A DNA stretch of 64,000 nt, taken from Ailurus styani (Eukaryota; Chordata; Mammalia; Carnivora; Ailuridae). Made by a program: the position numbers and the translations under genes. Shown here piece by piece: positions 35,190 through 46,632 of this stretch (positions are counted from its first letter, which is position 1; the number at the start of each line of letters is the position of its first letter). The notes beneath the pieces are model-generated. The model made no database searches, was not told the DNA's origin, and worked only from the letters and a program-made list of their open reading frames with translations. The stretch is from positions 1,462,821 to 1,526,820 of the forward strand of contig LNAC01000279.1 of the NCBI GenBank assembly GCA_002007465.1, in the 5' to 3' direction.

Positions 35190-37100
35190 CCACTGTCAGC
35201 CACAGACAGGTCAAGTGAACCAAACACTAAAACATAAATGCCGGAAAAAGGTCAGTAAGGCTGCTCTTAGGGCTCTATATTGAGCATTACAACCTAAAAA
35301 GCAGAACAAATACATTCTCAAACACATATACAACACCCACAACAACTGATCCTTTACTAGGTCACAGAGAAAAGGTAAGTTTAAATATAGCAGAAACATT
35401 ATACACAACATCCTAATCACAACGCAATAAAATCAGAAATTTTAAAATAAAAATTTTAAAGAATTTTTTTCTGGAAATTAACAACCTTCAAGTTAAACTG
35501 CTGGGTGAAAGGGACAATACAAACTCAAAGCAGAGACTTGCTGAGAAATAAATACTGGGATTTAAATTCCTGTCTTTAAAGACCTGTATCATTTAAATTT
35601 AAAATGAAAATAAATGCATTCCCAACTCAAAAAAAAAAAAAAGGAGAGAGAAAGAACAAAGCAAACCTTAAGAAAGCAAAAGGAAGGAAATATAAGTGAA
35701 AGCAGAAATTAATAAAGTAGAAAACACACTAATGGTATTTCAGAAATAAAAACCCTGGTTCCCTGGGGAGAAAGAATCCACAAACTACAAATAGCTAATT
35801 TAATCCAGGGAAAGGTACAAATACACAACGAAATCACAACAGGGGAATAACTATTGCCACCGAGCGTATTTTAAAAGTCAAAAAAAGCCCACTGTGCACA
35901 CCTTCGTGAAATTAAATTTTATAACTTAACTGCAATGTATCATTTCCAAGAAAAATATAGTTTATCAAAACTGACGAATGGTTGTAAGAGACTCATTTCC
36001 ATGAAAGGGACATAGAAAGTGATCAAGGAACTGTCCCGTAAGAAGGTACCAAGTCCAGATGGTCTCAATGGAGAATCCCATCAAACCGCAGAGAGCAGAC
36101 TGCTGTCGGGCTACCCAAATTGTCTCAAAAATAGGAAATAAATGAAAACTTCCAAGTTATATTTATGAAGCAAATATAATAATGATATCTAAACCTGACA
36201 GAAATAATACGAAAAAAGTTACAGATCAATCACTTGTGACCATAGATGCAAAAAAATCCTCAATTGGGTGAACAGACACCAAGAGCACATTAAAAAAACT
36301 AATACTTTGACCAAGGGGTATTTATACCAGGAATGCAAGTATGGTTCAATAATAAGAAACCCATTAACATAACTCAACGTCACCACTAAATTTAAGCGGA
36401 AAAAAACCTATAGAGATATCTGCAGAGTCCGAAAAATCCTTTCCAACAAAATTCAAGAATGTATTCCTAATAAAAGATGCCTGAGGAGACGGGAAGGGAC
36501 GGACCCCTCCCAAGCTCGTGTATGTTCCCTCCGTCCTACGCACCCTCCTCGCCGGGCACACGCTGCGTGCACCCCCACAGAGGTCAGAACAAGGCAACGA
36601 TGCCCACCGTTTGCACCACGTTTAACCACGGGTTCACACAGAGGAAACGGCTGGAGGCCTAGAACTGAGAGAGAAGAGATGACGGCAAATGTAGAAAAGC
36701 CCTAGACTCTGGGGTGTAGAGAACCACCGATATAATGAACTCAACAGTAAGAGAATTTGCAAGGCTGACATGAAAAAAATCAATAGTCTTCACACCCACA
36801 ACGATAATCAACTAGAAGATATAATGGGAGAGAAAGCCCCACGTGTACATCAGCAACAAAAGAAGGAAAATGCAGAGAGATAAACTTAAGCAGAAACATG
36901 TAATCTCTGCCATGAAGAAACACATCCCTAAAGCACTTCTGAGGGACACAGACGGGCACAGATACAAAGACCACTCTCATTCGGGGTCAGAATGTCTTCG
37001 CACCAGCAAGACGTTGGCTCTGCATGTGGCCAATTTATAAGCGCAACGTGGTCCTGATAAAAACCCCAGAAAGCTCTGTCTGGAGCTCAGGAACTTGCCA
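35190..37100 (+). repeat. L1 ORF2 middle portion
   Basis: GATCCTTTACTAGGTCACAG, AATTAATAAAGTAGAAAACA, CCATAGATGCAAAAAAATCC and AGGAATGCAAGTATGGTTCA are in reverse-transcriptase-region order. This part should precede the copy at 33640 in one L1, so the two are separate insertions or rearranged. Confidence 0.8.
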
Positions 37101-38990
37101 CTGACGTTCACAGGGAGAAGTAACGGAGCAAGAGGCAGGGGGGAAACCATGAGAAGGACAGGCCCGAGGGCGGCCCAGCCTGCCAGACAGGGACACAGAC
37201 CATTCGCCTGGCTCGTCTCCGGCCACCTCCACAGCCGCGTCGCTGAGAGCACGGCTGCGCGGGTTGGGCACTGAGCGAGGAAACACCCGCGGTGACACCG
37301 TCCGGAGCCAGGGCCGAGGCCGGCACAGACCAGGATGGCGCAGCGCAGAGTCCTGGGGGCCGAGGCTCCGATCGGAGGCACAGGATCAAATCCAGGCCCC
37401 CAAGACACAGCTCCCTAGCTGGGCTCCCAAAGGGCTGGGGGCACGCACACACCCACAGTGCCAGGGTGGCGGGGCTCCAGGAAGGGGCAGCCGACTCCAC
37501 GCCAAGGGCAGAACAGGTACAAGAGCCCAGGATGTCTTGTTGGGACTGAAAGTTACAGAAGTCCCCGAAAAGAACCCAGGGGCCGGTTCAAAGTGACTCT
37601 CACTGGCCGAATCTGGGACAAGCTCAGCATCACAGTAAGGACAACAGATGGCAAAGTGTTACACGGCACGGCAACCCATGTGGGCTCTTTCCCAGAGGAG
37701 AACCATGCTGATCGGCTTGGGGGAGGGCGGGCTGCAGCCCTCGGTGAAGACGGGCTCAGGAAGACTAATGGCTGGGCGCTCGATCTAAGTGCGAAAGATG
37801 GACAAGGAGCAGGCTAACCCTGCGGGCTTACGGCGGGCCCCCCAGAGATGGCTTACTAGTCACGAGGGGGAAAGAGTGCCTACAGCACGGAGAAACCTCG
37901 ACCACATCAAATCTAACGCCCCCGCCAAAGGGCCGTGGAGAGAAGTGGTTAGTACCGCAGGCCTAGGACGTCTGTGCTTCAGCCCGGTCACGGGGTGGGC
38001 CCCTGGCTGAGGCCTGGGAGCGTGGACAGCGGGAGGGCCCCCACACCGTGTGACAAGAGGGCCACACTGGGCACAAGCTTTGTACAAATACCATGGCTTG
38101 TGCCGCACGCCTGCTTTCCCTCCGGGAGTCTAGAGTTTTGGTACGAGCCAGGCAGAGGGTCCCACGGACCCAAACCCCAACAGAAGCCCCAGGCGCAGAC
38201 CTCTGACGAGCTCCCTGGCAGATGACGTGCCCCATGTGTCGTCACACTCACTGCTGGGGGTACAAGCCCACCCTGCGTGGCGGACTCGATGGACAAAGCT
38301 ACACAGCAAAGTCCGCAGAGGCAAAAGGCTCCAGGAGCCAGCTTCCAGTCCTTTCTCCACGTCGCACCGCACTACTTCTGCAGCCTCCAGTTCCGGGGAA
38401 GAGACAGCACACAGTCCGCTGCGTGCGCCGGGATGGCTCAGTCAGGCAGGACGGGCCCCGGCGCTGTGTCTCAGTACACGACGGACGAGCTCCGTCGAGA
38501 GTCACAGGCCTCTGTCTGGTTCACAAACACGCACTCACACAGCCAAGTAAGGTCCCTGAACGTGGAGGGCCTGCTCGGGGGCACCATGACAGTAAGGAAG
38601 CAGGGCGGCCTCCGGCCCTCGGAGAGCCCACAGACCGGCAGGAGAGACCACGGGGAGAATGGAGTCGAGCAGCCACCACACCAGTGAGCATCAGGGGCTC
38701 GGGAAACAGAGCTGGGAGCTGGCAGGGAGCTCCCAAGACCTCACAACACGCCGAGTAAGACTGCACCTGCTGGTCACCCCGTGGCAGCACGCGGGCCCAC
38801 AGCAGAGGCGTGGGGCGACGAAGCTGCCAGGCACCTGACGGAGGAAGGGGCAGAAGAGGGCACCGAGCAGAGTCCCGTGAAAGGTCAAGTTGAAAAATGA
38901 GAGTTGTCTGAACAAAAAGCTAGACCGGTGAACTCTTAATCCTATTCCAAGACATTTCTGGTCATCCCCCCGCCCCCCGGGAACACTTAC

Positions 38991-39126
38991 ACAGCACTCC
39001 GTCCAATAAATATGAAGGAAGGGGAAGGTGAGGAGGGCTTTGTTTCCTTCTTTGGGCAGCAGCTCCTCTTTGAACTGAACAAAGTTAGATTCTAGGTGAA
39101 TCATCTTTGGAGCCCGGCCGTAGGAC
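38991..39126 (-). CDS. TRAPPC10: TRAPPC10 exon 3
   Basis: This 136-nt exon begins with G, completing the arginine split with exon 2, and encodes SYGRAPKMIHLESNFVQF through FPFLHIYWTECC (about residues 51-95). This is one of the most conserved blocks of the N-terminal domain, with its alternating hydrophobic strand FPFLHIYW. The acceptor is tttgtttgtag/GTCCTACG and the donor TGCTGT/gtaagt, a strong site. The exon exits in phase 0. There is no disruption. Confidence 0.97.
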
Positions 39127-41130
39127 CTACAAACAAATTTTAAAACATCACTAAGAAAAATGACTACAGAAGGTTCACTAAAAAGAAAAAGAAGGGGGGG
39201 AACCCAACAATAATTTAATCATATCCACAAATTCAAAAGTAAATATATGGTATTAATCCTGAATAATAATGACAATACTCTGTCCAAAAGGATTCTGGAC
39301 ATGATCTGAGCATGGTTCGTAGTTACGTGTCAAAGCGCCCTATCCATCAAGACTTTCACCTGACTCACTGACACGTGTTCAGCAATATCCTACTTCACCG
39401 GGGCCATTTGCTACAACACAGACTACTGAAAAAATGGATATATATCTCTATTGGAGATACTATCTCCAGTTGGAGTAATATCTCTATTACTGAACCTCTA
39501 AGTCACTATAAAAAAAAAAAAGGCTCCCAAATGTCAAAAGCAGATTGAAGATATGAAAGCTTTAAACCACACAAATACTTTTATGATCACCTATATGACC
39601 CAAAACAGAGAGCCGCCCACCCCCCCCAAAGGAGGAACACAGAGAGAGCCCGCTGCCCTTGGCCCCCGCCGCTGCCCACCCCCCCCTCCCCCACGCGAGC
39701 AACACAGAAAGAGCCCCCAGGCTGCAGACCCCCATCTATGGCTATCAGGGCGTGGCTATTTCATGGTACTTCTAAAAAACATGTTCGGCTCCATGTATCT
39801 TTCCTCCACACTTGTATTTTCCACTTCTAGTAGTTGTGTCTCTGATACATCTCTAAGCTGGATTCTGTCACTTTTTGTCCGATTGAAGGGGTCTGGGTCG
39901 AACACACTGAAAGTAACCATATTTACCATGATGACGCCGATGCTCAAACTTGTGTGCTCTCTATTTTCAGGCTCTCTATTTTTCCCTGTCCTTTGTGAGA
40001 CTAATCAAGTTTTCTTTTCCATCCTTTTTCTCTGCTGGTTTGAAAGTTTCACCATCTATTTCTATTCTGCTGTTGGTTACATTTTTATTTTTAATATGCA
40101 TCAACTTAAGTGCTTCTTTTAAAGCCTCGAGTCAACGTCTACCGTCTCCTTGAACGAGACAAGTACACTTTCTTCTGCTTTCTTCCCCACATCTAAAATT
40201 TTAGATTTCTCAATTTTTAAAAGGACCGATATCTTAAGCTGAGCGAAATATTTTTATAACTTGTTTGCCAGCGACGGCTTCTTTCCTCTGAATTCTGGGT
40301 TCATTTATTTTCCTTCCTGCTGCGATGTGGCCGTTCGTTATTCCAGGTGGTAAGTAAGGCCCGTGACCCTACCTTGTTTCTCAAGCACCTGCAGGTCACG
40401 GCAAGCAACGAACACAGCGTGAGAAGGTCCCCCAGACAACACAGGGGATGCTCTGTGTGACCGGAAGGGGCACATCCCGGCCCCCGATGGCTCCCAGGCC
40501 CCTGAGGGACAAACCCCAGCCGTCCCGCCTCGGCGAGGCCCCCAGGGCCCCAGGCGGGGAGGCGGGCGGACTCAGTCTCCCCTCTGGCCCGGGAGGCGGA
40601 GCAGCACAGACCCCGAGGCTGAAAGGCGTTTTCCATCAGTCCTCTGAGAAGGGCCGGCTCTTCAGCTGCATCGTCCATGCTGTCGAGACTGCACCTCTGG
40701 TTGCCCTTTCTGTTTTCCCGGCATGGCCTTTGGTTTGCTGCATTTCGCTCTCACTCCACAGGACGTTCTGTGGGCGCCGGCAAGCCCGATTCGCCTCTGG
40801 GAAAACCATGACCTTCGTTCCTCAGATGCTGCCTGTCGCCCGTTCTCCGTCCTCCACTCTGAAACTTCGGCTGTCCCCCCATCTCGGCATGTCCCTGCGC
40901 CCCGTCTGCAGCTCTGGGCCCCCGTCCCCCGGGCTAACCCGGCAGGGCGTCGCAGCTCCGTCTTCCCACTCCCGGGCGGGCTCTCATCCACACGGCCGAT
41001 CTCCGCATCCAGGAAAATCTCGGCGTCAAGCTTAGGTCCAGGGTCCCCTCAGTCAATTGTCCATTTTGATCATAGTCACGTGTACCTGCTTTAACATGTC
41101 AAATAGTATCCAAAGGCCTCCCTCTCTCTC

Positions 41131-41133
<3 letters not shown>

Positions 41134-41162
<29 letters not shown>
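41134..41162. repeat. (CA)n microsatellite
   Basis: Fourteen or more uninterrupted CA units, then a short interrupted extension to about 41172. Confidence 0.95.
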
Positions 41163-41169
<7 letters not shown>

Positions 41170-41262
41170 CGCAGCTGCCAACCCCTGAACTACTCTTCCT
41201 AGAGCTACTCTGACCAGTGATCACAAACCCAGCTTAAATAGGGTTTAAACAGCGATACTTCT

Positions 41263-41650
41263 CGGGCTCAGAAGTTTAAGAGTCTGGCTTCGGCTCAGGT
41301 CATGATCTTAGGGTCCTGGGATCAAGCCCCTGCTTGGCAGGGGGTCTACTTCCCCCTCTCTCACTCCCCCTGCTTGTGTTCCCTCTCTCACTGTGTCTCT
41401 CTCTGTCAAATAAATAAGTAAGGGGCGCCTGGGTGGCCCAGTGGGTTAAAGCCTCTGCCTTCGGCTCAGGTCATGATCTCAGGGTCCTGGGATCGAGTCC
41501 CACATCGGGCTCCCTGCTCAGCGGGGAGCCTGCTTCCTCCTCTCTCTCTGCCTGCCTCTCTGTCTACTTGTGATCTCTCTCTGTGTCAAATAAATAAATA
41601 AAATCTTTTAAAAAAATAAATAAAATAAATAAAATCTTAAAACAAAACAA
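41263..41650 (+). repeat. Nested pair of CAN-SINEs
   Basis: An older 5'-damaged SINE starts at 41263. A younger full-length copy starting GGGGCGCCTGGGTGGCCCAG at about 41423 has landed in its AAATAAATAAG tail. The outer duplication, AAACAGCGATACTTCT (41247-41262) and AAACAGCATTACTTCT (41651-41666), encloses both copies, which fixes the order of events. Confidence 0.92.
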
Positions 41651-41689
41651 AAACAGCATTACTTCTCTCGCAGCTCAGGAGGCCAGAAA

Positions 41690-42830
41690 TTTGAACTCAA
41701 GGAGTGGCAGCGTCGGGTTCCCGGGCTGCTCAGCGGGAGAACTCGCTCCTCACCTCTCCTACCTTCCGGCAAAGCCGGGCGGGCTCAGCAGGTGGCCCGT
41801 CATGCCCATCGCGGCGACAGCTGCAGGCGGACCGCTCCCGGGACCCCCGTCACTGGATTTCGGGCCACACTACTCCGGATGAGCGGACTCACACTCCCCG
41901 TTTGCAGACGGACGTGTCCTCTAAGGACCACGGTTCGGGCCACTGCTCCTCCCCGAACGCCTACGTTTGAGATGCGATGTCCAGAGGCCCGCGACGGGAG
42001 AGGGGGGCTCCGCTCTGCCCGCCCGTCCTCTGGCCTGCCCCCCGCCCCCGGCCGCCCGTCGTCCAACTCCGCGGTCCCCTTCTCCTGAAATGCAGCAGCA
42101 TCGGTGGCGGGAGCGCAGCAGCAAGTCTGGTGACGCGGTTTTATGACGGGCTTTCCGTCTTCCTGCGTCCTTCTCCGCTCACCGAGCCCCCGCACGCCCC
42201 CGGCTCGCCGACGGGACTGCGAAGCCCGAGCGCGGCCGCTCCGTCCAGCCTCCGGCAGCCTGTCCTCCAGCCAGCGTCCAGCAGACGGCGTCCTGCCCCA
42301 ATCAGGAAGGCACCGAGGGGCAGGGCTTTTCTGCGGGGGCGTCCGGCTTGTGCCACGATCAGTTCTCGACCCTCCCGTCGGGGGAGCCGGGGGGGGCTCA
42401 GAGCTGGGCCTCCTGGCTGCACCTGTTCTGGTCCAGACTGGCGCTGTCTCCCCACTCCCTGCGGTGCCTCGACTCCACGGGGCTGGAGCTCGCCCATCCT
42501 CGGCAAGAGCCGCAGGCCGGTGCGGAGGTGGCCCCCGGAGACCTGTCCCTCCCGGCGCGCTCTGGCCTCGCCCGCCGCCGGCCTGGCCGCCGTCACCCGC
42601 GTCTTCAGGAGCTGCCTCTGCAGATACGGGGAACACAGGCTCAGCCACCTCTCCCGAGGCCTCATCTCTCGTCCTTCTCCAGGGAAGATGGCCAGTCCCC
42701 ACTGCGTCCCCCACACGCCGCTCTGTCCCTGCAGCCTCACGCCTCTTCAGCCCAACCTCCGGCTCAGGCAGGTCGGGAAGGCGGACAGAGGAACCCACAC
42801 GAAATCTACAGCCTCTCCTTGCTTCCTCAT
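41690..42830. promoter_or_regulatory. Intragenic CpG island in intron 2
   Basis: Hand counts over 41701-42240 give 5-12 CpG per 60 bases at roughly 65 percent GC, so observed/expected is about 1. This is far above the flanks, where CpG is sparse. It is not one of the repeats I recognise. The island begins about 25 bases after the nested SINE pair. It could be an alternative promoter, an enhancer or an unannotated transcript start, but no promoter motif decides this. Confidence 0.55.
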
Positions 42831-43581
42831 ATCCCCTGTCCTGTTTCAGGGACACGCTCTCTGCTTCTGACTTTCGGAATGTTTACATAATGTATTCCAG
42901 AAATCCTCTCCAGACTCCTCCATCTCTCCAGACATCAATTCCTCCACCGAGTTATTTCCTCACTGAGAGCAGGGGGCCTCCTCAGATGCCGAGTAATTCT
43001 CCCACTTTCTATCTGCTCTTTATACTCAATTTAGTAATTAAACGTACTCCTTCTAACACGGTATCAGACCCAAAAATGAGACTGGATCCCATCCCTGGTG
43101 AGTCGCCCCCAGAAAGCGGCATCGAACTCTTCACGGTGGCGGGGCACATCGGTGGTCAGAGGGAACTAGTGCGGCAAGAGCTGAACAGGAACGACGACCG
43201 GAGATCTCTGTGCACCTCGACTAAAATCGGACTCCCAGACTAACAAGTCCAACTCCAAACACCTGCTAGAAATAACAGCTACTCTTAACAGAAATAACTT
43301 TTCCAATAAGATAATCCGAATGTGGACTACTTCTCCGAACGAGTCATGAGACGAACGATCACATACAAGAGGACGAACGGGATGGCTGGTCCAGTGTCCC
43401 CCTCATTTTTAAATGACATCTTTCCACAGGCTTCCTCATCCTTAAGAAAGGAGCACAGGAGCTCAGGATGGAGAGAGGTCTTGCTGCGACCGGATGTAAA
43501 GGCCCTGTGTTCTGCTCTAACGTGGAGTCTGAGTGCATGTCTCCTTCCCAACATGCCTGCGCCTTTGAAGACACTCTGATG

Positions 43582-43904
43582 CAGACTCTTAACTCGAGGA
43601 GACCAGCTGAGGGCGGCTGGAGGGGCGGGGGNNNNNNNNNNNNNNNNNNNNNNNNNNNNNNNNNNNNNNNNNNNNNNNNNNNNNNNNNNNNNNNNNNNNN
43701 NNNNNNNNNNNNNNNNNNNNNNNNNNNNNNNNNNNNNNNNNNNNNNNNNNNNNNNNNNNNACTGGGGGAGGGGCATGAAGGAGGCCACGTCATGTGACCA
43801 GCACTGGGTGTTATTACAACTGACGAATCTCTGACCTCTACCTCTGAAACTAATAATACACCATGTGTTAACTAAGCTGAATGTAAATAAAAATTTTTAA
43901 AAAA
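43582..43904 (+). repeat. Carnivore L1 3' UTR with assembly gap
   Basis: CAGACTCTTAACTCGAGGAG and GGCGGCTGGAGGGGCGGGGG run into a 129-base N block (43632-43760), then CCAGCACTGGGTGTTATTAC to an A-tail. AGACACTCTGATG (43569-43581) and AGATACTCTGATG (43905-43917) are the target-site duplication. Confidence 0.9.
43632..43760. other. Assembly gap (129 N)
   Basis: Run of N inside the G-rich L1 3' UTR. The unit there is typically a hard-to-sequence G-rich tract. Confidence 1.
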
Positions 43905-44172
43905 AGATACTCTGATGTATCATGAGGAATCAGAAGTCACTGCTATAAGAGAGGGCCTTGAACTCAAAAGAACTGTCTTGTTTCTACCACCCTATGTCTC
44001 GGTAAGACAATCAACATATTCCTTACAAAGTGAGGCCCACAGATTATGTGATAGGTTCAGTTTCTTTCCAAGACACTTTTTACAACTTAGGCCTTAACTT
44101 TTACTACCTCATTTGCTCACAGAAATGTCTACAAAACCAAGGAGATAAAGCCAAAGAACAAACATGCCACAC

Positions 44173-44254
44173 CTTCTCCATTCCATCGGTTCTCTTGGAA
44201 GCTGCTGGGAAAGCGTTGGATAAATAGAGGTAAATAAATTCTGATCTCCAGCAC
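44173..44254 (-). CDS. TRAPPC10: TRAPPC10 exon 2
   Basis: This 82-nt exon completes a cysteine codon with GT and then encodes AGDQNLFTSIYPTLSQQL followed by PREPMEWR, with AG of the next arginine at its end (about residues 23-50). It is the start of the conserved N-terminal TRAPPC10/Trs130 domain. The acceptor reads ttctgttgtag/GTGCTGG and the donor AGAAG/gtgtgg, a fairly weak donor. Entry phase is 1 and exit phase 2, so skipping would break the frame. It was too short and ATG-poor to appear as an obvious open frame and was found by matching family peptide to the reverse complement. Confidence 0.95.
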
Positions 44255-44499
44255 CTACAACAGAATAAAGAGAAATCCAGTTACGACATTTTTAGGTGAA
44301 TACAGGCAAAATGGGCTCTAGAACTGATTGACTTGGTAACTTTAGACAATTTTATATTTAGTAAAATGACATCACAAAACAAGATGGTTGTACACCTTCA
44401 AATAACTCATCTCAAGAAAACCCAGCTCTTGGCATCCATGGTCTAACTTCACCTTTACACCTCCATGTGGGCCGCACGATTTTCCCCAAGGAGAACGAG

Positions 44500-44585
44500 G
44501 ATCAGGGAATGAGGCTCGGCGACACGGAACACCCTGACCAAGGCCACAAAGCTAAGGAGAGGGGGAGCTGGCCCAACTCCACCCG
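44500..44585 (+). repeat. MIR fragment
   Basis: GAATGAGGCTCGGCGACACG and CTGACCAAGGCCACAAAGCT follow the MIR core. Confidence 0.5.
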
Positions 44586-44849
44586 CCGCCTCCTGAGCAT
44601 GTGACCTACAGCCACTGCTTTCTTCTGCTTCACGCGAACAGCCACAAACGTCATGCTGAAAAGGAAACCCCAAGAAGTGAACGTGAACTTCTTCACTGAA
44701 ATAAACTCACTATGCATCCAGAGGCTGGCAGGAGCTAAAACAGACACAGAACACTCTGTGTGCGCACAGGACACACCAGACCCCTGACGAGACTTCCCTG
44801 AGTTAGTGCTCACTGTTACCAAGCAGGCAGGCAAGCTTGCACCAGCCCA

Positions 44850-44985
44850 TTTCACAGATCAGGATGACGAGGTCTGAGAGGCCAACGTTTGGAGCACAAC
44901 CCTAGCTCACGACGAATCCCGGTTCTGAATCCAGGTGTGGCTGACTTCAGGCTGCAGACTCAGTTTTTAACTCAGCTCTTTTAGC
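44850..44985 (+). repeat. MIR fragment
   Basis: CCCATTTCACAGATCAGGAT, then GACGAGGTCTGAGAGG and GGTTCTGAATCCAGG follow the MIR order. Confidence 0.6.
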
Positions 44986-45571
44986 TCAGTGTTAACAGAA
45001 CTGGAAAGCCAATTAGCTCTCCAAAAATGATAGGATAACCACATTATATTTAAGCTAAAAAAGAACCTTTCCTTTTAATATAGATGACTCGAACTCTTAC
45101 ACTGAAGGATCCTCAAACTTGAAGCAAAACCATTATCCAAATTGTTTTTGTATTGATCGTAAATCATTGGGAACTGATGTGGGCCATTAACACATTTGCT
45201 TATTTTGCTATCGTGAACATAAAAAAAAAAAGCCCTCCCCAAAACCACATAAGGATATCAAGTCACTGCTGAGAGCAGCAATGTTTCCGGGCAGCCAAGC
45301 GTCAGAGGAGGGGGCGGGGTGACCAAACAGGTGCGGAGAGCCCCTCGGCTGGGGCCTGGGGCCACGCCATCTCCTCGAGTGCCTGCACCTGGGGACATGA
45401 CCACCGCCCTTGAGCCTCAGGGGGCCGCCCGGGGAGTGGGAAATAAGAACACCCTGGGCTGTGGCGAAGGTCAAGTGAGCCAACACAAATAACTGACCTT
45501 GAACCCCGGGCCTGCCACGAAGTAGTCTGGGCTACTCTTACTACATTTTCTGTTAAAATAAAAACAATTTT

Positions 45572-45772
45572 GGGGGCGCCTGGGTGGCTCAGGGGGTTAA
45601 GCCTCTGCCTGCGGCTCAGGTCATGATCTCAGGGTCCTGGGATCGAGCCCCACATCGGGGTCTCTGCTCAGCAAGGAGCCTGCTTCCTCCTGTCTCTCTG
45701 CCTGCCTCTCTGCCTACTTGTAATCTCTCTCTGTGTCAAATAAATACATGAAATCTTTAAAAAAAAAAAAAG
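45572..45772 (+). repeat. CAN-SINE
   Basis: GGGGGCGCCTGGGTGGCTCA head to a long A-tail. A weak duplication AAAACAATTTT / AAAAGCCAATTTTT flanks it. Intron 1, antisense to TRAPPC10. Confidence 0.93.
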
Positions 45773-46284
45773 CCAATTTTTATGTTTTGACTGATCATTT
45801 TTCATCGTATTCGTTTATTTGGTAGTCATCTTAGAAATCATTAAAGTAAGAAAACAATCAATCAGCCTCAGACTTCTTGCCTGGGATCGCCATTCCGATG
45901 GCCTCCTTACAGCTAAATGGTGCCAAGGTTGATGTACAGCAATGACTACTCTTCGGCCGAGCAGCCGTCAGGGCAAGCGCGTGAAGCCCTCTCCTGCTTC
46001 ACTTGGTCCTCGTCCTGGTCACAAAGCCCCACGTGAGTACACACGGCTCCAGACACCCTCCCACACGCCCCACACTATCTCCCTCGGAAAGCCCCGTTAG
46101 AACAATAAAACTCATCTAAATGCAGACCACAAAGTAATTTCTTTATGGGGCGACATAAACCTTTAATTTGTGTCCTAGATTTAACTTTAAGAGGTTACAG
46201 GTCAGCAAGCACAGTAGCTACAGACTCAGTTGTGACTGTCTGGCCTCAGCGCCTTATACACTGAGCTGCGTCCGCCCACAAAAC

Positions 46285-46632
46285 CCACGCTGAATCCTAA
46301 CCCCCAGTACCTCTGACTGTGAGTGCACTTGGAAATCGGGTCTTTCAAGAGGTGACTGAGTTAAAGGAGGTCTTCAGGGTCTTCAGGCTCTGCTCCAACC
46401 TGAGTGGTGCCCTTTTAAGAAGAGAAAATGTGGACACACGCAGAGACACGAGGGGAGTGAAAAGCTCACGGGAGGACACAGAGAGAAGACAGCCGTCTAC
46501 ACGGCAAGGAGGGGGAGCCTCAGCTACGGATACCTGATCTTGGACTTCAGCCTTCAGACTTCTCGTTGGCTTGCTTCAGCCTCATGGGCCAGGCTCCCCG
46601 GCTGCCCGTCACGGCGCCCCAGCGGACTAACA
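46285..46632 (+). repeat. MLT1-type MaLR LTR
   Basis: Begins AATCCTAACCCCCAGTACCT, continues with CTTTTAAGAAGAGAAAATGT and GATCTTGGACTTCAGCCTTC, and ends near GGACTAACAC, in the MLT1 order. Confidence 0.75.

Larger units (their letters stand above)
33640..35190 (+). repeat. L1 ORF2 3' portion, interrupted
   Basis: AAGGCAATCCCAACCAAAAC before the SINE at 33780, then TGATTCTAAAATTTATATGG and CGGCACAGAATAGACGATGA after the SINE at 34390, and AATATAGGAGAAAACCAATT further on. Degenerate, no open frame. An unidentified 395-bp piece (33980-34375) sits between the SINEs. Confidence 0.75.
28965..38990 (-). other. TRAPPC10 intron 3
   Basis: This 10.0-kb intron is mainly L1 debris from 31900 to 37100, broken by three SINEs. 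A MIR copy lies at 29125-29235. The stretch 29250-31880 is partly GC-rich (30100-31000), and 37100-38950 is GC-rich; neither holds a recognised gene or repeat. A segment at 33980-34375, lying between two SINEs inside L1 sequence, is an unidentified element. Confidence 0.8.
39127..44172 (-). other. TRAPPC10 intron 2
   Basis: This 5.0-kb intron runs from an AT-rich stretch of unidentified, repeat-like DNA (39150-40440) through a GC-rich part (40440-41060), a CA microsatellite (41134-41162), a nested SINE pair (41263-41650), a CpG island (41690-42830), unclassified DNA (42840-43570) and an L1 3' UTR with an assembly gap (43582-43904). Confidence 0.85.
1..44254 (-). other. TRAPPC10: TRAPPC10 gene, 5' half (exons 2-14 of the coding region)
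   Basis: TRAPPC10 is a specific subunit of TRAPP II, a Rab-activating tethering complex acting at the Golgi and recycling endosomes; it is the animal counterpart of yeast Trs130. Thirteen exons on the minus strand translate to peptides I recognise from the family, such as KMIHLESNFVQFKEELLPKE, TKNLGKFEDDMRTLREKR and YEMFERSPSDNSLNTTGIIC. All visible introns are GT-AG and every split codon is restored on joining. The joined frame has no stop over 2,085 nt. The first exon (about 22 codons) lies beyond base 64000 and the C-terminal 540 or so residues lie left of base 1. Introns run from 280 bp to about 20 kb. Human loss of this gene is linked to a neurodevelopmental disorder with microcephaly (established knowledge). 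The frame looks intact, so I read it as a functional gene. Confidence 0.97.

Noticed and set aside
39740..40300. Possible retroviral or transposon coding remnant
   Set aside because: The AT-rich, T-rich text looks like an old interspersed repeat, but I could not match it to a family or find a coherent protein.
41800..42855. A 351-codon open frame on the minus strand, with 297- and 366-codon frames on the plus strand over the same bases
   Set aside because: Three overlapping long frames in CpG-rich DNA reflect few stop codons, not coding. The peptides are Pro/Arg/Gly/Ser-rich and match no family I know, and no splice-compatible extension was seen.
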